A model generated the notes under the pieces. It had not been told where the DNA came from and made no database searches. It saw nothing but the letters and a program-made list of their open reading frames with translations. DNA of 64,000 nucleotides, from the NCBI GenBank assembly GCA_007922195.1, contig ML682128.1:290692-354691 (forward strand), read 5' to 3'. The translations under genes were made by a program, and so were the position numbers. Source of the stretch: Podocnemis expansa (Eukaryota > Chordata > Testudines > Podocnemididae). Shown here piece after piece: positions 11,684 to 23,110 of the stretch. Numbering within the stretch: position 1 is the first letter of the stretch; every line of letters starts with the position of its first letter.

Positions 11684-12117
11684 GGCTATGTCTACACTAG
11701 CAAATTAGTCAGGACTAAGCAAGCTTACTCTGGACCAATTTGGTCAGGGTCTACACTAGGCTTTTTCTAGTTCAAACTAAAAAATTTTTTAGTTCAAACT
11801 AAGCAAAGCTTAGTTCAAATTAGTTAGTTTGAATATAGCCCTTAGTTCAAACTTTAGTTCAGAGTAGAATGATGTAGACACTTTAGTTCAAACTTAAAAA
11901 GTTTGAACTAAGCAGTTACTTTGAACTAACCGCTTTTTTAGTTTGACCTAACTTTTTCATTCGAACTAACTTTTTTGTTCGAACTAAAAAGCATGGCTAG
12001 TTCAAACTAAAGAGCTGCAGTTAGTCTGAACTAACCCACAGTTAGTTCAAACGAGCCTCAAACTGCTTAGTTCAAATTAAGCAAGTCTGAACTAAGCTTC
12101 CTAATGTAGACATAGCT
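11684..12117. mobile_element. Harbinger-type MITE, TTAGTTC/GAACTAA-rich
   Basis: The left end is GGCTATGTCTACACTAG and the right end is CTAATGTAGACATAGC, its imperfect inverse. The interior is a dense array of palindromic AGTTCAAACTAA/TTAGTTTGAACT words that could fold into a long hairpin. The flanking duplication is not clear here. It lies directly beside the hAT at 11.46-11.67 kb. Confidence 0.7.
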
Positions 12118-12203
12118 TGTACTGAATAAGGAGCTACTGCAGAGAGAGAAGTACCAGTGACAGATGCTGCTAAATAAACGTCACCATTTCGGTGGGTAAA
12201 GAG

Positions 12204-12539
12204 CAGCGGCGTCAGTGGGATGTGGCACATGGCCCAAGTCCCAGTACCAGTGCCCTGAGTGTCCAGGGCAGCCCCTGCCTCTCCCAGCCCCATCCCAGGC
12301 TGGGCCACCTGCAGCAGTGCCTGCTGCTCCTGGCCCCATCCCAGGCTTGGCTGCCTGTGGTGGAACTCACCTTTCCCAGCCCTGGCCCTGGCCAGGGATC
12401 TGGGGCCAGGCTGGCAGTGGCAGGAACCAGAGGCTCGGATCGGGCCCGGGTGTGGAATCAGGGTCGGGAGTGGGACCGTGGCCAGGGGCAGGGCCTGTGC
12501 CCATGCCCCAGGTCTTTCCCCAGAGCAGTGACACTCCTG
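12204..12539 (+). mobile_element. GC-rich non-autonomous hAT family, copy 1
   Basis: The left end is CAGCGGCGTCAGTGG and the right end is CAGTGACACTCCTG, imperfect inverted repeats of the family consensus CAGGGGCGTCGCTGG. The interior is about two-thirds G+C with CCCAGCCCCATCCCAGGC-type words shared with the copies at 28.2, 36.9, 50.2 and 55.1 kb. Flanking 8-mers (GTAAAGAG and AAGTAGAG) match weakly. Open frames of up to 160 codons across it are an effect of base composition. Confidence 0.7.
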
Positions 12540-12547
12540 AAGTAGAG

Positions 12548-13892
12548 TCATCATGCTTGCTCACATATATATGGATCACTGTGGCCAAATCTAAATCTAA
12601 TAGGATAGAGTACTACCTTCTGGTCAGTACTGATAGAAGTGATTAATTTTTATCACTGTAGTTTGGGAATCTGTGATATGCAAGCTCCTAACCCAGTCAG
12701 GAAGGAGTTAAAGACCATTTTGGGTACATCAGTCGCAAGTCGAAACACCTGTGAATATTCTCAAGCCAAGAGATGAATGTGTCCTCAAGGGAGAATCCCA
12801 GCGCAGTGCAGGGTAGCACTGTAAAGGAGCAGGACTACAATCCAAAGCTCCCTGATTCCTGGAAGAAGGGGTTGCTGACCAGGAAAAGTCTTGAAAGAAT
12901 TGACATCCAGGCTTTCTCAGAGAGCAGAAGGACCACTGTTTTTCTCACCTGTCTCCTTAAGGCCTAGGACTCTGCATTTTGTGGGCTGTGGAAACATTGA
13001 CTTTTTGTTTGGAATACCTTAGCTCTTTCCACAAGGAAGAGATGCCCTGAACAGCACAACCAAGAGAGCTATATGATTGCCTCTAAGCCAGGAGCTGTGT
13101 CCACTGCTTTCAATGGGGGCACTAGAGAGATATGGCCTTCTATTGCACCCCATAACACTGAGAAGTCCAAAAGAACACCTAGGCTATGAACTGCCCTGAG
13201 AATCAGAGAGCAGTGACAGTGTTAGGGAGGAGGCTGATTCTTTGAAGCTCTTTCCTCTCCCTTTCAGCATGACTTCAGTCTTACTGGGATTCAATTTTAC
13301 CTGGCTGCTCTTCATCTCATTGCTGATTGCTGTTAGGCACTGTGAAAGCCAGGAGATGGACATAAAGAAAATCTGTCAATAGATGATATCTGCAGTTGCT
13401 CCTGCTCTTATGTCCCTGGTAGTATTGTGCCTGGCTGTCCTCTGCCTTCCAGCAGTTTTTCCAAGATGTCTTTGTGTGTACAGTGCAATTTTTTGATTCG
13501 TATCTCTTTGTCAAAGGTGAACTGTAACTTTTTTTTTCTTATTTAGGACAAACATTGATTCAGTTTATTTTTCAGGTCAAATTGTATCCTGTATTCAGCT
13601 GGGTTGTATGTGGCTGCATAACATAAGTTGGCTAAATATTTCCTGTGTTATTTACCAAATTCTGGCCACCCATTGTGATGACTTTTATATTCAACCACCG
13701 AGACTGACACTAACATACGTACTTAACACAAAGTTGTTTTGTGAGCAGAATCTGATTAGAATAAAGTCAAATATCAGCATGCAAATAAGTGGAGGTGTGG
13801 ATCCACTTAGCACTGTTAGTAATTCTATCTCAGAAATGGAATAATTTACTCAGATGCTGTGCACAGCAGGATTTGTCAATTAAGTTTGAGAG
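12548..13892. other. Intergenic stretch, nothing firmly recognised
   Basis: Unique-looking sequence of ordinary composition with no supported gene, RNA or repeat boundary. Confidence 0.35.
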
Positions 13893-14082
13893 TATAGAAT
13901 CATAGAATCCTAGGGTTGGAAGGAACCTCATGAGGTCATCTAGTCCAACCCCCTGCCAGAGGCAGGACCACTCCCACTAAACCATCCCAATCATGGTTTT
14001 GTCCAGCCGGGCCTTAAACACCTCCAAAGATGGAGATTCCACCACCTCCCTAGGCAGCTCATTCCAATGCTTCACCACTCTC

Positions 14083-14448
14083 CTAGTAAAAAAGGTTTTT
14101 CCTAATATCCAGCCTTGACCTCCCTAACTGTAACTTGAGACCATTGCTCCTTGTTCTGTCCTCCGTTACTACCGAGAATAGTCGAGCTCCATCCTCCTTA
14201 GAGCATCCCTTCAAGTAGCTGAAGTTTGCTATCAAATACCCCCTCAATCTTCTCTTCTGCAGACTAAATAAGCCTAATGCTTTCAGTCTTTCCTCATAGG
14301 GCTTGTGCTCCAGCCCTTTAATCATTTTGGTTGCCCTCCGCTGGACTGTCTCTAGCATATCCCTGTCCTTTTTGTAGTGGGGAGCCCAAAACTGAACACA
14401 GTATCCTAGATGTGGCCTCAACAGTGCAGAATAGAGGGGAATGATCAC
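14083..14448 (-). pseudogene. CR1 ORF2 C-terminal part
   Basis: 121 codons, in the same frame as the reverse transcriptase core, carry [43 protein letters not shown] words and [14 protein letters not shown]. It is the C-terminal region of CR1 ORF2 downstream of the nonsense codon at 14527-14529. It ends in the family's usual position before the 3' UTR. Confidence 0.9.
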
Positions 14449-14529
14449 ATCCCTGGATCTGCTGGTAACACTTCTTTTGATGCAGCCCAGTATGCCATTG
14501 GCCTTTTTGGCAGCAAGAGCACACTGCTA

Positions 14530-15399
14530 ACTCACATCCAGCTTCTCATCCACCATGACCCCCAGGTCCTTTTCTACAGTGCTGCAACTTAGCTGAATGT
14601 TCCCCAGCCTGTAGCAGTGCATGGGGTTTTTCTGTCCCAAATGCAGGATTTTACACTTGTCCTTGTTGAACCTCATAAGATTTCTATTGGCCCACTGTTC
14701 CAATTTATCTAGGTCTCCCTGAATCCTGTCCTTGCCCTCAAACATGTCTACTGGTCCCCCCAGCTTGGTGTCATCCACAAACTTACTGAGAGTGCAGTTT
14801 ATTCCATCATCCAGATCATTGATGAAAATGTTGAACAGAACCGGCCCCAGGACTGATCCCTGGGGCACACCACTTGTGACGGGTTGCCAGCTAGACAGGG
14901 AACCATTGATTCCTACACGCTGAAACTGTTGATCTAGCCAGTTTTCTATCCACCCTATAGTCCACCTATCCAACCCATACTTCCTTAATTTGCCAATGAG
15001 AATGCTGTGGGGAACTGTATCAAAAGCCTTACTAAAATCAAGGTATATCACATCAACGGTTCTTCCTGCATCCAGAAAACCAGTCATCTGATCATAGAAG
15101 GAAATGAGATTGGTCAGGCATGATTTACCCTTGGTGAATCCATGCTGACTGTTCCTGATGACCTTATTTTCCTCTAAGTGTTTTAGGATGGATTCTTTGA
15201 GAACCTGCACCATAATTTTTCCAGGGATTGAGGTGAGGCTGACAGGTCTATAATTCCCCGGATCCTCCTGTTTCCCTTTCTTGAAAATAGGTACTATATT
15301 TGCTTTTTTCCAGTCCTCTGGCACCTCCCCCATTCTCCAACAGTTTTGAAAGATAATGGCCAGCGGTGCTACTATCTCATCGGCAAATTCCCTTAGCAC
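14530..15399 (-). pseudogene. CR1 ORF2 reverse transcriptase core
   Basis: 290 codons cover the polymerase core: IVPIFKKGKQEDPGNYRPVS, DVIYLDFSKAFDTVPH, GVPQGSVLGPVLFNIFINDL and KFVDDTKLGG. The catalytic motif reads FVDD where most CR1 copies have FADD; the two aspartates are kept. The frame ends at an isolated TAG inside the usual ...[14 protein letters not shown] block. The downstream frame (14448-14083) is in register, so one substitution is the only break between them. Confidence 0.92.
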
Positions 15400-15403
15400 C
15401 CTT

Positions 15404-15828
15404 GGCCGTGTTCACACAGCCTCCTTATTTCGAAACAACAGAGGTTGTTGCGAAATAAGGTTTCGGCTGTTCACACGACGCACAGTTGTTTCAAAACAAG
15501 TTAAACCTAGCTTGTGGGTGAAACAACGTTGTTTCGTAACTGTTGTTTCAAAACAACGCCATGCGAACGTGTTGTTTTGAAACAACGGTGGTTTTGAAAT
15601 GACTTGTTTTGAAACAACCGTCGTCTGAACATGTTGTTTCGAAATGACAGTGAGTTGTTTAGAAATAACTGTTGTCCGGAATTGCTATTTCGATTCCGGC
15701 TTTTTGTCCTTATTTCGAATTAACATTTTGTTAATTCAAAATAGGTTGTTTCAAAATAAGTGTTATTTCGATATACGGTTGTTTCGAAACAACCGTATCG
15801 AAATAACCGGCTGTGTGAGAACACAGCC
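15404..15828. mobile_element. Harbinger-type MITE inserted in CR1
   Basis: The ends are GGCCGTGTTCACACAGCC and (inverted) GGCTGTGTTCTCACACAGCC. The interior consists of repeated TTGTTTCGAAACAA-type palindromes. CTT is present on both sides (15401-15403 and 15829-15831). Removing the element and one CTT restores a continuous CR1 sequence, so the insertion is secure. The 425-bp length and 3-bp duplication fit PIF/Harbinger-type MITEs, although CTT departs from the usual TTA/TAA. Confidence 0.88.
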
Positions 15829-15831
15829 CTT

Positions 15832-16393
15832 GGATGCAGTTCGTCGGCCCCATGGACTCGTGCACATCCAGTTTCCTTAAGCAGTCCCTAACCCGACCTT
15901 CCATCACCAAGGGCCTCTCTTCTTCTCTCCAATCTGCCAGACCCATGGTAGTGGGCAGGGAGCTGACCCTGCCTGTGAAAACTGAAGCAAAAAAAGCATT
16001 GAGCACTTCAGCTTTTTCTTCATCCTCTGTCACGAGGATGCCTGCTCCATTCAGTAAGGGACCTACACCATCCCTGATCCTCTTCTTGTTATTAACATAC
16101 TTATAGAACCCCTCCCTGTTATCCTTTACATCCCTCGCTAGCCGCAACTCCATTTGTCCTCTGGCCTTTCTGATTTTATCCCTGCAGTCACTAGCAATAT
16201 CTTTATATGCCTCCTTGGTCATCTGACCAAGCTTCCACTTCCTGTAAGCTTCCTTTTTATGTTTAAGCTCAGAGCAGAGTTCTCTGCTAAGCCATCCTGG
16301 GTGCCTTACATGCTTGCTGTTCTTTCTCCTAATTGGAATGGCAACTTCCTGTGCCCTTAGCAGGGCTTCTTTAAAATATAACCAACTCTCTTG
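15832..16393 (-). pseudogene. CR1 ORF2 linker and reverse transcriptase N-terminus
   Basis: Between the two insertions the LINE frame encodes the linker: SRELCSELKHKKEAYRKW, EGFYKYVNNKKR, then LNAFFASVFTG and RDCLRKLDVHESMGP. These are standard CR1/L2 blocks leading into the reverse transcriptase. The open frame is kept across about 185 codons and then meets the MITE at 15828. Confidence 0.88.
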
Positions 16394-16579
16394 CAATGTT
16401 CCCTCTAAGTACTCATAGACTGTGTGCGCAAACAATTTCTTTGTGTGCGCAAAAACATTTCTTTGTGAGCACCAATATTAGCACTATTGAATTTTTTTGT
16501 GCGCACTTTATTTTGTTGTGTGCACAGGTTTCATGACCTGTGTGCACACGCACACGCGCACAGCTTAGAGGGAACAGTG
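16394..16579. mobile_element. Short hAT element inserted in CR1
   Basis: The termini CAATGTTCCCTCTAAG and (inverted) CACTGTTCCCTCTAAG are flanked by a perfect 8-bp duplication CTCTCTTG (16386-16393 and 16580-16587). The interior is rich in alternating GTGCGC/GCACAC. It interrupts the endonuclease-linker part of the CR1 reading frame. Confidence 0.9.
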
Positions 16580-16587
16580 CTCTCTTG

Positions 16588-17580
16588 GACTCCTTTTCCC
16601 TTCAGATTAGCTTCCCAAGGGATCCTGCCCATCAGTTCCCTGAGGGAGCCAAAATCTGCTTTTTTGAAGTCCCGGGTTTGTGTTTTGCTTCCTTCTTTCC
16701 TTCCTTTAATCAGCATCCTGAACTCAACCATGTCATGGTCACTACTGTCTAGTTTGCCATTTAATTCTTCCCTGTTTGTGAGCAGCAAGTCAAGAGGTGC
16801 AAGGCCCCTAGTTGGTTCCTCTAGCATTTGTACTAGAAAGTTGTCCCCAGCACTCTCTAAAAACTTCCTAGATTGCCCATGCACTGCTGTATTGGCCTCC
16901 CAGCAGATGTCAGGGTAATTGAAGTCCCCCATGAGCACCAGGGCCTGTGATCTAGAACCTTCTGTTAGTTGTCCATAGAACACCTCATCTACCTCCTGCT
17001 TCTGGTCTGGTGGTCTATAGCAGACACCTAGCACAACATCCCCCTTGTTGCTTTCCCCTCTCAGTGTAACCCACAGACTTTCTACTGGCACGCTTCCACT
17101 TCCATAATGGAGCTCTGAGCAGTCATAGAGCTCTTTTACATATAATGCTACTCCTCCCCCTCTTCTTCCCTGCCTGTCCTTCCTGAACAGTTTATACCCA
17201 TCCATGGCAGAGCTCCAGTCATGCAGACTATCCCACCACATCTCCGTTATTCCAATGATATCATAGTTCCTTGTCTGTGCTAATTCTACCAATTCTTCCT
17301 GCTTATTTCCCAGGGTCCTCGTATTTGTGTATAGGCACCTAAGATACCAGGCCAATTTCCCTACTTCGTCATTTTGATTTTCGATTCTATTAGATATACC
17401 TCTTTGCATTTTTTCTTGGAGTTCTCCTCCCCCACTCTCCTCAAGTATTAGGGCTTCAGCAGAACACTTAAGACAATTATTTGATTCCCCCCCCCCCATG
17501 TTCCAACTACCTTCTCTTTTATTCCTGGTTTTACAGTCCCAGCACCCTCCAAGTTCCATCCCTTCCCCCAGATCTCCCAC
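16588..17580 (-). pseudogene. CR1 ORF2 endonuclease domain
   Basis: This is an apurinic/apyrimidinic-type endonuclease domain of the LINE. In order it shows [25 protein letters not shown] (catalytic glutamate), [28 protein letters not shown] and SSDHDMVEF (catalytic Asp/His). All catalytic blocks look intact over about 330 residues. The frame then runs into the hAT insertion at 16579, which adds unrelated residues and a stop. Together with the reverse transcriptase it would drive target-primed retrotransposition, but this copy is interrupted. Confidence 0.9.
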
Positions 17581-17695
17581 ATTGTCACTTACCGGTGGGC
17601 TTTGGTCTCCTTCCCCCTTTGAACCTAGTTTAAAGCCCTCCTCACTAGGTCAGCCAGTTTTTTATACGCACCACACCCACTTTGGGGCTAACCGA

Positions 17696-19263
17696 GATCT
17701 TGCAATATTCTTTTTTCCTACATGCATGCTCTTTAACTACTGATGGCATTATATATGTACAATAACTCATATGACAGAGATTTCTATCTGTTCCCCCCTC
17801 CCCCAGATAAAAATCGCAGCACAATCACTGTTCATTACATAGCCCTTTTGGACCAGCAAATATGTCCTTTCGTTCACATGCTCTGATAAAGCTCCTACCA
17901 AAGTGACTCTCTGAGATTAACTATGTGACTAGCTTGGAATTGCAGCTAATCATTGCCTTGAGAAGCTAGTGAGAAAAATTCAGTCAAGTGTGGATACTTT
18001 ATGGAAATTTAACTTTTGAGTCCTAACAATTACTAGATCACAATTTTGAACATTCAAGGTTTGCCAGTTGTTACAGCTTGTGGTTTGAAGCAGCTGAGAG
18101 CTGAAATTTCTGTCCTGCCTTGTCTGTAACAAGCTAGTCATTTTTACACAGGTGGATTAAATGAAGCAAGTGAAATCCTTGGCTCTTCCCTTTGGAAAAT
18201 GAAAGCTGACAGAATAAGCATCACACACAATTTGTGCATAAGTTCATGGCATTTATAAAAACATCCGGAAACAATAGGAGCAATAGCCTAGGCTACTTGG
18301 AGCTCCTCCCTGGGAAAATGTAAAGCAAAATGTAAAACATTTTTGTGGCTACTGGGATTAAGGTTTTATTTCTGGCATTGTATCCTACTGCTGCTTGGAT
18401 ACCAAGGTGGTAGGTGCTTAAAGATACCCTAGCCTGATAAATATACTTAATCTAAAACTGTAGAATCAGTTAGATAATTGAAAAATTGCATTTTTCTGAT
18501 TCATGTGTAATTTTTATTTTAACTGAACCAGGAATTTACAAGGTGAAAATCAAATAATGAAGCCTCTCTGTATCAGAGCATTAAGAGTTTCCTTGTTGGA
18601 AAAGGAACAGGAAAGGTTTCTTTAAGAAATATCAAGCCAGCTCCTGGTGTAATGGATTTGTAAAGTTCTCATGTCTTCTAAACAAAAGCAATGCTCATTC
18701 AAATGACTTTTTTCTTTGTGAGTTGAACTTAGGAAACGGGTTGAATTGTGGAATGTGGTGCTTGGGGAAAAGATGTGTTCTTCCTCATAGATTGGTGGAA
18801 GAAGTATTAAGGAAAGGCTGGAGGAACCTGACAAGCCCTAAGAAAATATTGAAGACTTAAGATAAAACATCTGCTCTTTGAAGTTACTTGAAACAAGAAA
18901 AGGATGGTCACTGGGGAGTCTCCATGTTATCTGAACAGATACCCACATGTCTCCTCAGTGATCCAAAAGTCTGTTATAGTTCTGACAGAAATAGGCTTAG
19001 ATACAGACTAGTAATTAACAGAATGCTTTTGAAATGCTTTTCTGATATATGAAGACGTAGCTTTTCTTCTGTCTGATTATCTCTTATTCTGGCTAGTATA
19101 GAGTCAGAGGATTTTGGCATTTCCAGTAATATAGCAATGAGCTGGAGGCACTGCGAGACACTCCATGTTCAGAAACGAAAATGGTCCTACCATTTCAGAA
19201 ATGTGGCCAATTGAATCACCTCTCAGCAAGTTTTATAATCTCTGTTAGCCACACAACTTGCCA
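17696..19263. other. Intergenic stretch, nothing recognised
   Basis: AT-rich, apparently unique sequence. Short open frames here do not resemble known proteins. Confidence 0.35.
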
Positions 19264-19341
19264 AGTTCTAAAGGGGCAGCCGTGTTAGTCTAGTAAAGTA
19301 AAGCAAGAAAAGCAAGGAGTCCTGTGGCACTTAAAGACTAA

Positions 19342-19789
19342 GGCTATGTCTACACATACAACATTATTTTGAAATAAGTTATTTCGAAATGAGTTATTTT
19401 GAAATAAAGTCCTTATTTCAAAATAAGTTAATTCGAATTAAGAAAATGTTAATTTGAATTAAGGGAAAGCCTGCTATCAAAACGGCTGTTATTTTGAAAT
19501 GGTTATTTCGAAATAAGGCCATTTGGACATGTTGTTTCAAAACAGTTGTTTCGAAACAATGGTGTTGTTTTGAAACAACATGTCCAAATGACCTTATTTT
19601 GAAATAACCATTTCAAAATAACAGCCATTTCGAAATGAATGGGGTTTAAGTTGTTTTGAAATGATGGTTCTTATTTTGAAATGACAGGCTCTGTCATTTC
19701 GAAATAAGAAAACATTGTGTGGACCTAATCTTTTTTATTTTGAAATAACCAGTGTTATTTTGAAATAAAAGAGATGTGTGGACATACCC
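19342..19789. mobile_element. Harbinger-type MITE with TAA duplication
   Basis: The ends are GGCTATGTCTACACATAC and (inverted) GGGTATGTCCACACATCTC. TAA flanks both sides (19339-19341 and 19790-19792). Without the element the host Penelope-like repeat reads AAAGACTAACAGATTTATT, exactly as in other copies, which proves the insertion. The interior is a string of TTATTTCGAAATAA and TTGTTTCGAAACAA palindromes over 448 bp. Confidence 0.92.
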
Positions 19790-19871
19790 TAACAGATTTA
19801 TTTATTGAATGTGCTTTCGTGGGAGAAAATCATACTTCATTAGACACTTTGAAGAGGGGGAACTTCAAAGC

Positions 19872-19915
19872 ATCTGACGAAGTGGGATTTTCTCTCACAA
19901 AAGTTCATGCGATAA
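19872..19915 (+). ncRNA. Hammerhead-ribozyme-like core in Penelope-like repeat
   Basis: The sequence contains CTGACGA (19874-19880), fitting the hammerhead core CUGANGA. A stem GTGGG/CTCAC (19882-19886 with 19894-19898) follows, and then AAAA where GAAA is needed. A short GTTCATGC segment would form stem III. Hammerhead motifs are known in Penelope-like element terminal repeats. The G-to-A change in the GAAA box and the absence of a clear U-H cleavage site suggest that this copy is inactive. Confidence 0.55.
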
Positions 19916-19975
19916 ATAAATCTGTTAGTCCTTACGCGCCACAGGACTGCTTGCTTTTTTTGTTTAGCCACACAG

Positions 19976-21840
19976 GTTGACTCTGAATTAGGTCAGTGTT
20001 TGTGTGAACACGAAATGGAAGTACTATAGCTGAAATCAGACATTCAGTCCCCTCTCAGCTATTTCTATAATGATCTAGCCTGTTTCTCTGAGAGCTCAAA
20101 GAGCTCTATGTCACCTCACAGCTGTCCCTGCACAAAGTCCATGCTTGGACATGGCTGTAATTAGCTCTGGTCTTTTATGCCAGCTCCCAATGTCTGTCAG
20201 TGTTAAATGTTTCCACTTTGTACAAGTGCAGTCTGGAAACACAATCGAAAACAAATCACTGAGGAGGTCAAGATGACAAGTAAGCTTTGTTTCACTGTGG
20301 CCTTGTACATGAGCACTGCTAGATTTTATCTGTCCTGTGTACATGATCTCCTGAAGTAGCTGTGGCTGGAGAGGAACAACAGCAAATGAAATCTGAGCCA
20401 GTAAGTTCTTCCCTGTTTTGTTGTTGTAGCTGGTTTCAGCTGACTCAGCTGGCTAAAGGTAGTTGTAAGAGTATGTGATTCATTGCTCTTTCAATGAAAA
20501 TAAATGTACATTGCAAAATATTCTTTGTTTGTTCTTCTCTGATACATTCCAGTAATATCATTGGGCTTGCCAAGTAATTTGCAGAGCATGGATTTCACAG
20601 TAGCTGTTCTGTCTTAGGAAAAATATGTGGCCATATGATGCTTTTGTACTCAAAAGGCATGGGAGAGCCAAAGTTGGAGAGAAGAGTCAATGTTTTCATC
20701 ACATAACTCTCCATGGCAAACAGGGTTATTAGCCTGTGGAGGAGCAGAGAACATGACTTACCAACACTAAAGACATGGTGACAGCCACAGAGAAATGCTG
20801 AGGATTGTAGCATCTGTGGAAGGTCAGCATCCTTCTGATATCTCAAGGCTCTCAATCAGAACAGTAATATGGCTTCTCGTTTGCATCTCCACCTGTGCTT
20901 GAGCCCCAGCTTCCTTTCCAAGGGGATTTGAAGGGTGGCAGCACTTCCTGGCAGATAGTGAAGGCAAAGTCAGCATTAATCCCTGAAAATATTTACTTGA
21001 AAGTTAACAGGGCATCCATTTCATTGTTTATGCCACTGAATGCCATAGCCCCTCTTTTCCAGATGCTCTCCAAAAATGGTTGTCCTGACTCTTGTCACAC
21101 TGAGGGGGTATCTGTGCAGTCAGAAAGAGCTGGGTATGATGCCTGTTAGGAGCAACCTCAGATTACTCTGACAACATTTTGAGCACACAAATTGGTCTTT
21201 TGCTTCTTCCACTCTGTCCTTGGCCACAATTGGGTTTCACGGGTTCTTATACAGATGTAATTTTGTTTTACAATAACTTTTGGGTCTCTTATATCAGCAA
21301 AGAGAGAGAAACTATGTTGCTGGGTGTCAAACAACAAGGAGTTCGCTGTATCTGTCTGCCTTCCTATTGCTTTTATTATTGAAGAGTTCTACAGTGCATA
21401 CTGGATTCCAGTGCCTGTCCCTTGTATGTAATGCCCACCTATGAGATGCCGTAGGACTTGTGAGAAGACATGTTTTAAGCCCATTTTCCTTCAGACATGA
21501 TCACCGTTCAGTTTCATTCTTTACGACGCAATGTGCAATAAAGGTCCCAGTTGCACAGCTAAGCAAGTTATTCCTCAGCGTAGGTAGCAGAAAGAAAAAG
21601 TGGGCAGGTCCTTTACCATTTTCATTTCTCACCATCCAAAATTGCTGCTCAGAAATCCCTCACTCAGGGCTGTGTCTACCAGCCCCAAGTAAGTCCTTAA
21701 CATATTTTGAATCCACAACACACACTGCAAACTAAAATCTTGTCACACATTTGTATTTCTACTTCAGAGTTTTTCTGGATTGAGAGGAATGTTAGCCAGT
21801 GACATCTCTCCTGTAGCTGTTCCTATATGCAAATGACCAC
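19976..21840. other. Intergenic stretch, nothing recognised
   Basis: Ordinary composition. No supported gene or repeat border. Short open frames are not conserved-looking. Confidence 0.35.
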
Positions 21841-21844
21841 CCTA

Positions 21845-22110
21845 GAGAAAGAAAGGATGGGCTTGTGATTAAGGCACTACAGTGGGATGCAGGAGATCTG
21901 GTGCCAGTGCCGAGTTCTGTCACAGATTTCTTGTGTGACCTTGACCAAGGTCCTCAACAGAAATTAGGCATCTAAATAAGTTTGTGGAGCTAGTCTCTCT
22001 GTGCCTTAGGTCTCAGCTGCAATTGCAAAATGGTATAAAAATGCTTCCTTCCCTCTATCTTGTCCATTTTGTTTGTAAGCTTTCCTTGGCAGTGACTGTC
22101 CCTTCAGTTG
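21845..22110 (+). repeat. MIR-like SINE
   Basis: It contains a tRNA-derived head (GTGATTAAGGCACTACAGTGG, then GGAGATCTGG) and the MIR core words TTTCTTGTGTGACCTTGACC and CTCTGTGCCTTAG. This order is typical of MIR-type SINEs in turtles and crocodilians. It is diverged. Confidence 0.75.
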
Positions 22111-22865
22111 TGAAAGTATAATGAAGCCCCAGCTCAGCTGGCACTGCTGGTGGCTATTTTAATCAGAGAATAAATGACAATAATAAATACATTTGATAGT
22201 CTTTAGAAGTGTCACTGGACTCTCGGTTTATTTTGCTGAACTAGACTGATAGAGCTATCCCTTTGGCATACTAATAACAAAAGCAGTGTGGTGAGGGAAA
22301 CTGTATACACTGATCCATGCCCTGATGTAAATCAGTGCTGCAAAGAGGGGAGATGAAAGTATTCTTTTACACGTTTGTGTTTGAGCAGGGTTAAAGACAG
22401 GCTACTGTTCCACTACCATACATGTTTTGCCCTTCAAAGGTCCATTTAAAAAAAGTATTATCCTCTTACATTGTTTTATTGATTTTGAGAGTACTGTAAA
22501 TATTGTTGTTTTATAATCCCTAATCCATTAAAGGTACATTCAGTACAAATGCCAGCTTGTAAGTGCTGCCTTCTACATCTGACTCCAGAGGCACACTTAC
22601 TTCCCTCTTAGTGCTCTGGCGAGCAAACCGTGGATATGTGCCTTCCTTCAGGGGACTTTCTGAAATCACTAAAGAATGAACAGCTTGCCTGACAGGCTCC
22701 CAGTCAGTAAGAGCTAAAGGACTTGTTCTTGCAAGATCTCTCTCTGGAATTATTAAGAGCTAAAAGTACTTGGGGTCTCCCAGAAGTTGTTCAGTACCTC
22801 ACAGATTCAGATCCAAAGGCTGCAACCTTAAGTCTAGTGAACAGAAGATAATATGTCTCTAAAAA

Positions 22866-23110
22866 AGTCATGTCTACACTATGAGCTAGGTGTGTGATTT
22901 CCAGCTCACAGACACATACTCAGGCTCAATCAGTGCCAGCATGAGTACCAATAGCATTGCTGGGGTAACAAGGGCAGTGGTGGCAGAGCTTAGCCATGCT
23001 GCATACAACCCCCAGCCACATACCCTGTGTGATCCTGGCTTTGCCATGCCGCCCCTCCTCATGCTATCTCAGCTACAGGACTATTTATACTCATGCCTAG
23101 CATAAGTATG
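22866..23110. mobile_element. Probable decayed MITE
   Basis: It begins TCATGTCTACACTATG, close to the GGCTATGTCTACAC terminus of the Harbinger-type family. Its interior resembles the element at 30768-31039 (CAGCTCACAG, CTCAGCTACAG, GCATAAG). The right border is unclear and no duplication is visible. Confidence 0.4.

Larger units (their letters stand above)
13893..17695 (-). mobile_element. Near-full-length CR1 LINE carrying two DNA-transposon insertions
   Basis: On the minus strand this runs from the 5' region (about 17695, with the GTTTAAAGCCC...CTCACTAGG block) through endonuclease, linker and reverse transcriptase to the TCTATGATTCTATA-type tail at 13893. ORF2 is almost continuous. It is cut by a hAT (16394-16579) and a MITE (15404-15828), and a single CAG-to-TAG nonsense change sits at 14527-14529. 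Beyond that stop the same frame continues to 14083. ORF1 is not evident. This is the longest and best preserved LINE in the window. It was younger than its neighbours when it landed, and was later hit twice by DNA transposons. Confidence 0.95.
19270..19975. mobile_element. Penelope-like element terminal repeat, inverted pair, with MITE inside
   Basis: The left arm begins AAAGGGGCAGCCGTGTTAG and continues GTCCTGTGGCACTTAAAGAC. After the MITE (19342-19789) it resumes with AACAGATTTATTTATTG and CTTTCGTGGGAGAAAAT. At 19847-19870 an 8-bp stem (CTTTGAAG/CTTCAAAG) turns the sequence round. The right arm (19871-19975) is then the inverse of the left, ending GTTAGTCCTTACGCGCCACA. The same unit forms the ends of the GIY-YIG-bearing elements at 40.9 and 44.3 kb, so this is a Penelope-like terminal repeat pair without coding sequence. 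Confidence 0.8.

Noticed and set aside
12072..12646. Overlapping open frames of 73-160 codons on both strands
   Set aside because: They lie within or across a GC-rich hAT, overlap in several frames and show no domain.
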